From NCBI GenBank assembly GCA_020974905.1, contig CP087563.1, positions 3,658,001 through 3,722,000 of the forward strand: 64,000 nt of DNA, given 5' to 3'. A program made the position numbers and the translations under genes. Each line of letters starts with the position of its first letter. Within the stretch, counting starts at the first letter, position 1. This stretch comes from Planctomycetes bacterium syqfu (GTDB lineage Bacteria; Planctomycetota; Phycisphaerae; Phycisphaerales; Phycisphaeraceae). Under the pieces are notes generated by a model that was not told the origin of the DNA, searched no databases, and worked only from the letters and a program-made list of their open reading frames with translations. This document shows, piece by piece, positions 49,453-57,346 of the stretch.

Positions 49453-49653
49453 GTTGGTCACTCCGAAAAAAAATCGTCCCTCTATAAAGTTATTACCCGC
49501 CGAACAGGTGAGTTCGCGCGCGACCTTTAAAAAAAGTGGCTTTTTCCGCAGAAAGTATGTTTCGAGAAAGGTTTTCGGAGCCAATCCAAGCACAGAGCAG
49601 ATGAACAAGATCATCAGAAGCTGTGTTGCGAATTCTGTTGAAAAAAGTGTGGC

Positions 49654-52416
49654 CTATTTGTTTCGCTGCAAGTCTGACAGCTTGACACGTTGCCTGGACC
49701 GCACCGTTCGAGACTCCACTCCCGGAAGCGAGACGCCTTGAATCGACGCAGCTACTGCACAACCGACGAGACAGTCCAGCCAGTGGTTGTCAGGGCGCGT
49801 GGCACGGAGTTTCCACTCATCAACGGTACGGCCTTGGGCTTGAGATTTAACGCGGTACTCTGCTGTGAGGTGATCAGCGATGAGCCGATGAGATTTGTCA
49901 TCGTGGCCAAACAGAGATAGGCATCCCGGATCACCCATCGATACTGATAGACGTGCATGCACGAAGGTCTTCCAGTAATTGGTGTCAATCAGTGCGTGGC
50001 GCACCTGACGCTTGCCCACGGTATTGGGGATTCGCCAATGCAATCCAACACGATCCCCACGCTTACGTTTGTATTCGCTGAAGGGAATACTCGACGCGCC
50101 GACATATCGCCCGTGACTGGGTAACAGCAATCCTGCATGCTGGCTCTGCCGACAGAATTGATACACCACATCAGTGGACTGCCCCCAGTTAGCATCGATC
50201 AGGCATCGGTCGATACGCATCTCCGCGCCGTCATCCCTGTGATAGGTAGCTGCTAATTTCTCAGCGGTAAGGATGTCGAGTCCCGCATAGATTTGTCCCT
50301 CAAGTCCAGCACCCGGTGCAGCACGGCTGATCGTGGATCGAATGTCACGCAGTGTGTAATAAGCGCGTTTCTGCTCTGGCCATGTGCCGTAATCGACAAT
50401 GTAGCCGGTAAAATTATCCTCCCAGCCGCAGAGCATCCAGAACAGAACCTTCTGCTGCACATCGATGAACATCGTCAGGTGGTTGCATACTTGGGGAATC
50501 ACATTCCGGGGGTGGCCATTGGTCTTGGCAGCAATGGCGTTGGCCCCTAGCATCTCCTCGCCTATGGCTTCGACAATTGGTTCGTTCTGATATTCCGCAA
50601 AGAAAGCTGCTTCGTCACGCAACCGTAAGTTCATCGCATGCTGCAAGGCTGATAGTTCGTCTTCATTGAAACGCTCTGGCCAGGCGACAATGCTGCCAGT
50701 GTCCATGGCTTCACGATTGTGTCTGTAAAACTCTGTCGCCAGCGAACCATCACCATCGTTGCGCAGACTGTCAGCACGAATCTCAGCGTATTGGGCCCAG
50801 AGCTTGTCAGTTTCCGGGGCTGGAAAGGCATACACCATCTTGGTGCGTTCACCTTGCCACTCGGGATGTTTGTCCCGATCCAGGATGTTGTCAGCCATAT
50901 CACCAGGCCGGATTACCGTGCAGGCCATGAGTCCAGCGATCTTTTTGCCGGGGCCAGCCATGCCCAATACGTCACCAGCTAAGATGGCTTCGCGTCGTTG
51001 ACTTTGCGAGGGTGACCATGCGGACTCGGTGGTTTGCGGATCATCTACCAACACCAGTTGCGGGCGCACAACCTGCCCATCGGCTCGGGCATAGTTTTGA
51101 CCACGAATGTCACTTCCCTTCATGCCACTGGATGAAATGACAATACCCGACGACAGGCTGCCTTCGATCACCGGCAACACCACGCGATCCGACGACCAGT
51201 CGATGCGCGTAGGCACGCCTTGGTATTTTTGGCCCTTTTGACGATTAGTGATCCGTTCAAGACAGCGGATCGGATACGTGACCTCCGGAAAATCTTCATG
51301 CAGCAGCGGATTCGTCTCCAGCCAGATCTTGATGTTTTCCAGCAGGTCACGGGCACGTTCGGCACTGGCAGCCACCAGGCAGATGAAGGGAGACGCACCG
51401 ATTAACGCCGCCCACAACACAGCAGTCTGACACAGTACCGTGTTGTGCGTGGGCACCATTTTGCGCCCGGCCAGGTATAGGTGTGACGGCGAGTCCACCT
51501 GGATACACCGAACCGGCACCGACTCGGTTGGCGTGATCGACACGATATATCGCTCGGCAGTCAAGGCTTTCAGATCAAACTGAAGATTCTCATCGCATCC
51601 TTGCAACGGATTGACGCGCGGCACGCGATAACGTTTATTGGATATGTACACCCGATTTGCCATGTATTCGGTGGTAAGTGTCAGTGGATTTTTTCGACTG
51701 TACCGATCATTCACTGTCCAGAGATGTTCTGCATCGCAGACGATTTCCTCACCATCGCTGATCCGGACGCGATAACACGGATGATCATGCATCACTTCGG
51801 TGGCATGAGTCACCCGACACATTCGCCCCTGCTCATCGAACAGGGTGTCACCGACTTTGACATCGCCCATGGTGGTCCAGCCGCTGGCCGTGACCAACGG
51901 TGTATCCAAGGCCAAGGCTTTACCTGATCCGCGAGGCATGGCCATGGCAAACAAACCGCCGGTGCGCACGGCTTTCTCGATCTTCTCAATTACACGAAGG
52001 TGGTCGTCGGACCACTGTAAATAGAACACTTCAGCAAAATACGTCTCGCAGAACCCACGGAAAGATGCGATTGCTTGAGCTTTACGATCTGGATTAACGA
52101 CTGTTGGAATTTCGCCGATGTCCTGAGCTGATCGTACGGCCTCAGCTGCGCGTTCAGCCTTGCGTGCTTTTTGCTCTTCATAACTCAAAGGCCCGGTCTT
52201 GGGCTTGGCATATTCCAGCGTCAACCATGCGGCATACCGAAACAGATCCACTGTCTGCGGATTGGATGGATCACTGATGCTGTAACCGGCGCGGTTGCGA
52301 TGACGACGCAATTGGAATTCCGTCAACGAGTCTACGTTGGGCAGATCAACGGCGTTGACAATACGCAGTAAATCTGCTGGCCGGAGTTGGCGTGGGTTGA
52401 ATGACTTCTTACTCAT
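49654..52416 (-). CDS. Large terminase subunit (GpA type) interrupted by an intein
   Basis: The precursor is 920 residues from the ATG at 52416 (GGAGGT upstream). N-extein: ...FAMAMPRGSGK. C-extein: TVLCQTAVLWAALIG. Together these form the Walker A motif PRGSGKT. The C-extein continues with the ATPase (QLVLVDDPQ as Walker B) and a nuclease domain with DANWGQSTDVV and later acidic residues, giving a 761-residue mature GpA-like packaging motor. It cuts concatemers and drives DNA into the portal. Until the intein splices, the ATP site is split, so packaging depends on splicing. It overlaps the small subunit gene by 8 nt. Confidence 0.92.
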   Translation of the reverse strand: MSKKSFNPRQLRPADLLRIVNAVDLPNVDSLTEFQLRRHRNRAGYSISDPSNPQTVDLFRYAAWLTLEYAKPKTGPLSYEEQKARKAERAAEAVRSAQDIGEIPTVVNPDRKAQAIASFRGFCETYFAEVFYLQWSDDHLRVIEKIEKAVRTGGLFAMAMPRGSGKALALDTPLVTASGWTTMGDVKVGDTLFDEQGRMCRVTHATEVMHDHPCYRVRISDGEEIVCDAEHLWTVNDRYSRKNPLTLTTEYMANRVYISNKRYRVPRVNPLQGCDENLQFDLKALTAERYIVSITPTESVPVRCIQVDSPSHLYLAGRKMVPTHNTVLCQTAVLWAALIGASPFICLVAASAERARDLLENIKIWLETNPLLHEDFPEVTYPIRCLERITNRQKGQKYQGVPTRIDWSSDRVVLPVIEGSLSSGIVISSSGMKGSDIRGQNYARADGQVVRPQLVLVDDPQTTESAWSPSQSQRREAILAGDVLGMAGPGKKIAGLMACTVIRPGDMADNILDRDKHPEWQGERTKMVYAFPAPETDKLWAQYAEIRADSLRNDGDGSLATEFYRHNREAMDTGSIVAWPERFNEDELSALQHAMNLRLRDEAAFFAEYQNEPIVEAIGEEMLGANAIAAKTNGHPRNVIPQVCNHLTMFIDVQQKVLFWMLCGWEDNFTGYIVDYGTWPEQKRAYYTLRDIRSTISRAAPGAGLEGQIYAGLDILTAEKLAATYHRDDGAEMRIDRCLIDANWGQSTDVVYQFCRQSQHAGLLLPSHGRYVGASSIPFSEYKRKRGDRVGLHWRIPNTVGKRQVRHALIDTNYWKTFVHARLSVSMGDPGCLSLFGHDDKSHRLIADHLTAEYRVKSQAQGRTVDEWKLRATRPDNHWLDCLVGCAVAASIQGVSLPGVESRTVRSRQRVKLSDLQRNK
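51442..51918 (-). mobile_element. Class 3-type mini-intein in terminase Walker A motif
   Basis: These 159 residues sit between GSGK and T. It begins ALALDTPLVTASGWTTMGDV (Ala at position 1, not Cys or Ser), has block B IVCDAEHLWTV with Trp after His, block F PVRCIQVDSPSHLYLAG with Cys, and block G VPTHN followed by Thr at +1. Trp, Cys and Thr are the marker set of class 3 inteins, which start splicing from the block F Cys. No homing endonuclease domain is present, so it is a mini-intein. Confidence 0.88.
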
Positions 52417-52630
52417 CGTCGACCTCCATCTCCGGTCTAGCCAGGAACGCGACGTAGTCAATCAGGCTGAAGGTGCCATCGGCTCGTAGTAACTGGCCAT
52501 CCTCAACCACCTGCTGAATCTGCTCTTCATCGATCCTGCGATTGAACGCCTTGGACAGAATCTGAGCCGCTTGCGGCACGGTGACCACCGTCATTCTCAA
52601 TGTTTTTGGACTATCTGTAGGTTGTGTCAT
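52409..52630 (-). CDS. Possible small terminase subunit
   Basis: This 73-residue acidic protein starts MTQPTDSPKTLRMTVVTVPQAAQILSK. The stretch VPQAAQILSKAFNRRIDEEQI then DGTFSLIDYVAFLAR looks like a small winged-helix or HTH unit such as the DNA-binding part of Nu1-type subunits. It sits right before the large subunit with an 8-nt overlap. An in-frame extension upstream to 52777 is not supported. Confidence 0.55.
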   Translation of the reverse strand: MTQPTDSPKTLRMTVVTVPQAAQILSKAFNRRIDEEQIQQVVEDGQLLRADGTFSLIDYVAFLARPEMEVDDE

Positions 52631-52743
52631 CAGAATTAAAAAACACCTTAAAAATAAGGGTAAAAGTCGCATTGATGCCTTGTAATCCGTTTCGAATGAT
52701 GGCTCAATGTGTCTGTTACGCGAGCATGAAAGGAACCAAAGCG

Positions 52744-52938
52744 ATGGCCAAGAAAACCACCAAACGTAAACAGGCATACAAGGATGCGACGGTTAACGAA
52801 ATCGCTCAACGCATCCTTGGCATTGACACCTTGGAAACGCGCAAGCGTGATTCACTCGATTTCCACGACGTTGCCGTATGGAGCATCAAAGAAGCACTGG
52901 AAGCTGCCTTTGAGGCCGGACGCAAAGCAGATCATTAA
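52744..52938 (+). CDS. DUF6900-like small protein
   Basis: This 64-residue protein, MAKKTTKRKQAYKDATVNE, has the core LGIDTLETRKRDSLDFHDVAVWSIK followed by ALEAAFEAGRKA. The LETRxxDSLDFHDVAVW block is the mark of DUF6900, found on plasmids and phages. The function is unknown. It is the first gene of a plus-strand cluster divergent from the terminase genes. Confidence 0.75.
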   Translation: MAKKTTKRKQAYKDATVNEIAQRILGIDTLETRKRDSLDFHDVAVWSIKEALEAAFEAGRKADH

Positions 52939-52963
52939 CCCCACGCATAGGAGAAACACATAC

Positions 52964-53224
52964 ATGCGAATCACACGAATTGAGTTTGCAGGACGAACAG
53001 GCATCTTCGCCATCATCAAACGCCCACATGAAGCCAAGCAGATCGAGGTTGAACTGTTGCAGCCCAAGAAGGAAGGTACCCACTGGGTGAAGGCCGATGA
53101 TGAAGACGAACTCTTCTCGATGGCCGCTTTCCTGCAACAAATACTCGATGGCTACGAAGGAACGATGGAAGAAGCTTCCTGCTACTACAACGCACTGATG
53201 TCTATCAGCGATATCGGAATTTGA
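52964..53224 (+). CDS. Small conserved-looking phage protein
   Basis: The 86-residue product MRITRIEFAGRTGIFAIIKR has an AGGAG Shine-Dalgarno 10 nt before the ATG, which fixes the start (a longer frame from 52784 only overlaps the previous gene). Acidic and aromatic stretches (DDEDELFSMAAFLQQILDGYEG) suggest a small alpha-beta fold. No family is recognised. Confidence 0.6.
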   Translation: MRITRIEFAGRTGIFAIIKRPHEAKQIEVELLQPKKEGTHWVKADDEDELFSMAAFLQQILDGYEGTMEEASCYYNALMSISDIGI

Positions 53225-53236
53225 GGAGCCATCACA

Positions 53237-53479
53237 ATGGCAACGAAAAAACAAACGGCGTCTGACGCTTACATCCAACATCGCAAAGACATCACCAGAC
53301 TGATGCTCTGGCTTGAACTCGAACTGGAAAAACACCGAGTCAACGCCAAAGGCCAACCAGACAACTGGAGTTTTTCTGGTGACCTTCAACTCACTCGAAA
53401 ACAATTGATAGACGCACTGGCCTCTATCTCCCACAGCGAACAACATGAAATCGAAGACCTGCTCAGCGAAAGTCGCTGA
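53237..53479 (+). CDS. Small hypothetical phage protein
   Basis: This 80-residue, mostly helical, charged protein, MATKKQTASDAYIQHRKDIT, includes a repeated LELELEKHR helix. It is preceded by GAGGAG and is 12 bp from the previous stop, in one transcription unit with its neighbours. No function is recognised. Confidence 0.55.
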   Translation: MATKKQTASDAYIQHRKDITRLMLWLELELEKHRVNAKGQPDNWSFSGDLQLTRKQLIDALASISHSEQHEIEDLLSESR

Positions 53480-53518
53480 GCATTTTTGTTTACACATTTT
53501 CACAAGGACAAAATCACC

Positions 53519-54073
53519 ATGAAACAAGAAGATATTCAACTCGGCGTCACATACCTCGTCGGCCTCGCAGGCAAACAGGTTCCGGTGCAAATCACCGAAA
53601 ACCATCCTTCGGGCACCGGCTGGTTGGGCAAGACAATCAAGACGGGCAAGCAGATCACAATCCGATCTGCCCAACGGATTCACAAAAAGGCCAGCGACGA
53701 TAAACAGGTGTGCAACACGGCTAACCCCAAGGCCAAGCAAAGCAAGACGACAACAGATACCAAGGCCACTCCGAAACGCGACACCGCCAACCCCCGAAAG
53801 AGTGACGCTACGGGGGAGGAGCAGGACACTAAGCCCATGAGTTTGATCGACGCAGCGGCCCACATTCTGGCTCAAGACAATCAGGAGCCTTTGCGATGCA
53901 AGGACATCGTTGAACAAGTCATTGAAAAAAAGCTTTGGCAACCAGGCAAGGGACTGACCCCAGCCAACACACTTCATGCCGCCATCACCCGGGAGATCAA
54001 AACCAAGGGCAAAGACAGCCGATTCGCCAAGCCTGAACGCGGCCAATACACAGCAAACATGAAAGGGGCTTGA
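53519..54073 (+). CDS. HARE-HTH domain protein
   Basis: This 184-residue protein, MKQEDIQLGVTYLVGLAGKQ, has an N-terminal SH3-like beta region (VPVQITENHPSGTGWLGKT), a long basic Lys/Thr-rich linker, and a C-terminal HARE-HTH winged helix (SLIDAAAHILAQDNQEPLRC... NTLHAAITREIKTKG... RGQYT). HARE-HTH domains occur in chromatin and restriction proteins and in RNA polymerase delta. A role in phage DNA or transcription control is inferred. The ATG at 53519 is chosen because of AAGGAC upstream. Confidence 0.75.
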   Translation: MKQEDIQLGVTYLVGLAGKQVPVQITENHPSGTGWLGKTIKTGKQITIRSAQRIHKKASDDKQVCNTANPKAKQSKTTTDTKATPKRDTANPRKSDATGEEQDTKPMSLIDAAAHILAQDNQEPLRCKDIVEQVIEKKLWQPGKGLTPANTLHAAITREIKTKGKDSRFAKPERGQYTANMKGA

Positions 54074-54076
54074 ACT

Positions 54077-54433
54077 GTGCCACGCAGCAAACGCCAACGC
54101 AATGTGACCTTCCACGTGCAAGAGGATTACCTGGAGATGCGTGTCACCTTCGCGCACCAACCGGACCGCAACTACGTCCACCGATGCACGCGCGACGTTT
54201 TCCGAGAAGTTGCTTACGCCATTGAAGACCATGCCGCAGGCGGCACCACGCTTGAGCAAATCGTCCATGTTATTGATGCACCCTACACACAAGTCAACGT
54301 GGCGCTGGCATTCATGAAGGTGCGAGGATGCGTCGAAATCCGACACCGTCGCACTTTCCCGGCATCGGACATTGTGTATGAAGATGCCATGATCGAGTTC
54401 ATGCATATGGCTCAATGCGCGGAAAATCACTGA
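54077..54433 (+). CDS. Small putative DNA-binding protein
   Basis: This 118-residue basic protein with a GTG start is 3 nt after the HARE-HTH gene. TTLEQIVHVIDAPYTQVNVALAFMKVRGCVEIRHRRTF has the look of a winged helix with a basic wing. It ends the plus-strand cluster, just before a strong terminator. No family is recognised. Confidence 0.6.
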   Translation: MPRSKRQRNVTFHVQEDYLEMRVTFAHQPDRNYVHRCTRDVFREVAYAIEDHAAGGTTLEQIVHVIDAPYTQVNVALAFMKVRGCVEIRHRRTFPASDIVYEDAMIEFMHMAQCAENH

Positions 54434-54457
54434 CTGCATATCAACACCACTTTCTAG

Positions 54458-54481
54458 CCCCGACATCCGTCGGGGTTTTTT
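54458..54481 (+). terminator. Strong intrinsic terminator of the plus-strand cluster
   Basis: CCCCGAC-ATCC-GTCGGGG followed by TTTTTT, 25 nt after the stop of the last plus-strand gene. Confidence 0.93.
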
Positions 54482-54579
54482 CGTGAACTTTTTGTGAATC
54501 AATATTGGAGGTTGGCAACGCTCCGATATAATGATTGGATCAATTGGAGTATGGATACGTTTGTTCGCTGATTGAGTTG

Positions 54580-55950
54580 TCAGGCTTTTGAGTCGGGCGA
54601 CTGTTTGGCGGCAATTCGTTTGGCTTTCTTGCCGGTAAACTCCTCCCACCGTTTGACAATGACATCTGCGTATAACGGATCGATTTCCATCAGGAAGGCG
54701 TGACGTCCGGTCTGCTCACAACCCATGAGAGTAGAACCGCTGCCACCGAACAAATCGAGGACGTTGTCGCCAGGTTTGGACGAATATTGAATGCAGCGAA
54801 CAGCTAATTCGACGGGTTTCTCCGTCAAATGCACCATGGCCTGTGGGTTTACCTTTTTTACATGCCACAAGTCTGTAGCATTGTTAGGACCATAGAACTG
54901 ATGGCCCGCGCCCTCTTTCCATCCATAAAAACAAATCTCGAAAGCACCCATAAAGTCTTTGCGTGTAAGGACTGGATGCTGTTTATCCCAGATAATTCCC
55001 TGGGAAAAATACAAACCTGCGGCTTTGATGGGGGCGGGATAGTTACCGAGATTGGCATAGCCTCCCCAGATAAAAAATGAGCCACCGGGCTTGAGCACGC
55101 GCGACGCATTGGCGAACCATGCCAAGAGCATCTTGTCGAAATCTTCATCACTGACAAAGTCGTTTGCCAACGGACGATCCTTGGCTCGCATTTTTTGCTT
55201 GGCCTTTTTCCTGTCGGTGGCACCGCGTGCTTTGTCAAAACTTTGGTGATGCAGGTGGGCTTTCTTGTCCCCGAATGAACTGTTGCCAGCCGCGATGGCG
55301 GTGCTGCTGCGTGGCTCAACCCGGACATTATATGGAGGATCCATACTAACTAAATCAATGGTTTTGCCATCCAACAAATGGTCCAAATCTTCCTTCGAAC
55401 TGCTGTCGCCACACATCAAACGATGGTTACCCAGCACCCAAATGTCACCAGGCTGCGTGGTCGCGGCATCCGGTGGTTCGGGGATGGAATCCGGATCAGT
55501 CAAGCCTTCCGATACACCTTGGGCTTCGGTCATGAGCTTGCCCAATTCCTCTTCGTCGAAGAACAAAATGTCCATGTCGAATCCACCCTCGCGTAACTCG
55601 TTGAGCTCAATGGGCAAGATCGACATATCCCATTCGGCGATTTCCCCGGTGCGATTGTCAGCCAGTCGGTATGCACGAACTTGCTCCGGCGTCAGATCGG
55701 TAGCGACATGCACCGGCACCTTGGCAAGGCCGAGTTTTGTCGCGGCTTTCCAGCGCGTGTGGCCTGCGATGATCACACCGTCTTCGTCGACGACGATGGG
55801 TTGCCTGAACCCAAACTCCGCCAGCGAACCCGCTACGGCGTCCACCGCCTTGTCGTTGATGCGTGGGTTGCGCTCGTAGGGTTTGACGTCCTCGATTTTG
55901 CGAAGCTCGACTTTGAAATTGGAAATGACGATGTCCTGAGTCGTGGTCAT
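54580..55950 (-). CDS. ParB-domain DNA methyltransferase (DPPY, beta class)
   Basis: The 456-residue protein has an N-terminal ParB/Srx-like domain (EDVKPYERNPRINDKAVDAV, GVIIAGHTRWKAA) and a C-terminal amino-methyltransferase with DPPYNV and then FGGSGSTLMGCEQTGR, so the order is catalytic motif before SAM motif. It should methylate N6-adenine or N4-cytosine. The type is common on phages and may protect phage DNA from restriction. AAAGGAC precedes the ATG at 55950. No restriction partner is nearby. Confidence 0.9.
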   Translation of the reverse strand: MTTTQDIVISNFKVELRKIEDVKPYERNPRINDKAVDAVAGSLAEFGFRQPIVVDEDGVIIAGHTRWKAATKLGLAKVPVHVATDLTPEQVRAYRLADNRTGEIAEWDMSILPIELNELREGGFDMDILFFDEEELGKLMTEAQGVSEGLTDPDSIPEPPDAATTQPGDIWVLGNHRLMCGDSSSKEDLDHLLDGKTIDLVSMDPPYNVRVEPRSSTAIAAGNSSFGDKKAHLHHQSFDKARGATDRKKAKQKMRAKDRPLANDFVSDEDFDKMLLAWFANASRVLKPGGSFFIWGGYANLGNYPAPIKAAGLYFSQGIIWDKQHPVLTRKDFMGAFEICFYGWKEGAGHQFYGPNNATDLWHVKKVNPQAMVHLTEKPVELAVRCIQYSSKPGDNVLDLFGGSGSTLMGCEQTGRHAFLMEIDPLYADVIVKRWEEFTGKKAKRIAAKQSPDSKA

Positions 55951-56226
55951 AAAAGTCCTTTAAAATAGTGTTTTTTTGCTTAAAAATTTTGCGGCGCGTT
56001 TTTCGGCAAGTCTGTCTAATAACGTGGCTGGTTCCCGCGACATCACAAAGGCTGATTCCCGCCAAGTACCTATTTAAATCGGCCCTGATTGGCCTCTGTG
56101 GCCGACCTCGGCCTTGATGCCATCAACGCTACGTCCGTTGCTCAAATGCCATAAACGCCAACGTGTGGCGATGTGTGGTAAACGTGATTTAAATATATTT
56201 TCATTGTGCGATACTTGACGCGAGGC

Positions 56227-56263
56227 ACTGTTCTATCTGCGATAAAAACGCAGATAGAACAGT
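56227..56263. promoter_or_regulatory. Perfect 15-bp inverted repeat
   Basis: ACTGTTCTATCTGCG (56227-56241), loop ATAAAAA, CGCAGATAGAACAGT (56249-56263). It shares the half-site CTATCTGCG with the next hairpin. It could be an operator pair or a terminator. Confidence 0.7.
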
Positions 56264-56285
56264 TGGTAATTACCTCATCGCATGG

Positions 56286-56310
56286 CTATCTGCGCCATTG
56301 GCGCAGATAG
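56286..56310. promoter_or_regulatory. Perfect 11-bp inverted repeat with shared core
   Basis: CTATCTGCGCC (56286-56296), ATT, GGCGCAGATAG (56300-56310), at the 3' end of the 87-residue Cys-rich protein gene. The repeated CTATCTGCG core appears four times in 85 bp. Confidence 0.65.
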
Positions 56311-56311
56311 A

Positions 56312-56575
56312 TCACGACGCCGTTTGATTGATACTTGTGCAGCTGGCGTTGCGGCGTGGACCACGCGTATGCTGAGCACACCAACCCGTTGATAGCATGG
56401 GTGGCCAAGTTGCTCGGTAGAACGATTTGCCATCATGGCCAAGACGGGGCTTGGGTGCATGATAATGACAAGTCCCATGGATCGGATTTTTCGTATGATC
56501 ACTTTTCATATCTTCACCATGACTATCGCTGTTAGGCACGAAGCACATACAATTAAGACAACATAAATCACTCAT
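56312..56575 (-). CDS. Small Cys-rich phage protein
   Basis: This is an 87-residue protein. It starts MSDLCCLNCMCFVPNSD and has GTCHYHAPKPRLGHDGKSFY then WPPMLSTGWCAQHT. The Cys and His pattern (CxxCxC... CHYH... C..H) suggests zinc binding. AAAGGAT lies 10 nt before the ATG. Function is unknown. Confidence 0.55.
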   Translation of the reverse strand: MSDLCCLNCMCFVPNSDSHGEDMKSDHTKNPIHGTCHYHAPKPRLGHDGKSFYRATWPPMLSTGWCAQHTRGPRRNASCTSINQTAS

Positions 56576-56637
56576 TAAACATATCCTTTACATATTTTGG
56601 TTCATATCTCGATACATACTTTGATTGGAAGGTCTGT

Positions 56638-56970
56638 TTACTTCACAGATTCGATGGTCACTGGCCCAGGCGTATTGCTGGTGCCGACATACAGCACATC
56701 ATCAGACGTTGGTTTGTATTGGCGAGTGCGCTGGGCAGCTTCATTGATCTTTGAAGCCAGATCCGGATATTCCTTGGCAAGCCAGGAAGCCGGTGCGTAG
56801 ATGTGCCCCTCATATGCCAACTGCCGTTTACAGTCGTGGATGAGGCAGAGTGCCATGATGAATTCATCACCGAAGACTTCGGCAGGCATATACACTTCAC
56901 CATCCTCATCGAGGAACACGGTGTTGCGCCATGGCATGGTCGCGGATTTCATGGAGATAATTTGGAACAT
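56638..56970 (-). CDS. Hypothetical early phage protein
   Basis: This 110-residue protein, MFQIISMKSATMPWRNTVFL, contains EVYMPAEVFGDEFIMALCLIHDCKRQL. AAAGGAAAACC precedes the ATG at 56970, chosen over an upstream start at 57000. No family is recognised. Confidence 0.6.
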   Translation of the reverse strand: MFQIISMKSATMPWRNTVFLDEDGEVYMPAEVFGDEFIMALCLIHDCKRQLAYEGHIYAPASWLAKEYPDLASKINEAAQRTRQYKPTSDDVLYVGTSNTPGPVTIESVK

Positions 56971-57037
56971 GGTTTTCCTTTCAGATAGTTGTTTGGCCAA
57001 TAGGCCGTTGTGTTTTTTCTGTTGACGTTTTTGCTTT

Positions 57038-57101
57038 ACCCCCTTGCCTTACGGGGCTACGGGGGCGGTTTCAAAACGCCCCGTACCCCCGTAAGGGGGT
57101 T
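57038..57101. repeat. Large GC-rich imperfect hairpin
   Basis: CCCCCTT-GCC-TTACGGGGCTACGGGGGCG pairs with GCCCCGTACCCCCGTAAGGGGG around GTTTCAAAAC (minor bulges). It lies in the gene-free stretch 57001-57346 between two early genes and may be a transcription block, a replication-related structure or a REP-type palindrome. Confidence 0.6.
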
Positions 57102-57346
57102 AGAGTGCGCGAGTTCCGCCCCATAATGCCGGTCTTAAATTTTTGTAAGTTGTTTATTTTCAGCACTTGTAAATTCAAGAACGACCGGAACCAGGTCGCT
57201 TTTTGCGGCGCGCCGCACAAAGCGCCGCACAAAATCAAGACGTCGTTTGTAAATGTGATATTTTTCATGACTTAAAACTTTCAAGACCGGAACTGGAGGC
57301 GGAACTGGCCAAAATCAGCACTTTTCTCAGTGCCGGTCATAAGTCC

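Larger units (their letters stand above)
55951..56311. other. Gene-free region with paired hairpins
   Basis: No gene is supported here. The region is marked by two perfect hairpins with a common core (56227-56263 and 56286-56310) between the methyltransferase and a small Cys-rich gene. Confidence 0.6.

Noticed and set aside
51442-51918. A normal domain insertion in the terminase, as an alternative to an intein
   Set aside because: The ordered intein blocks A, B, F and G and precise placement inside PRGSGK/T leave little doubt.
52886-54649. A 587-residue minus-strand frame opposite the small plus-strand genes
   Set aside because: It is antisense to five genes with Shine-Dalgarno sites and known domains (DUF6900, HARE-HTH), and its Val/Phe/Leu/Gly composition has no domain.
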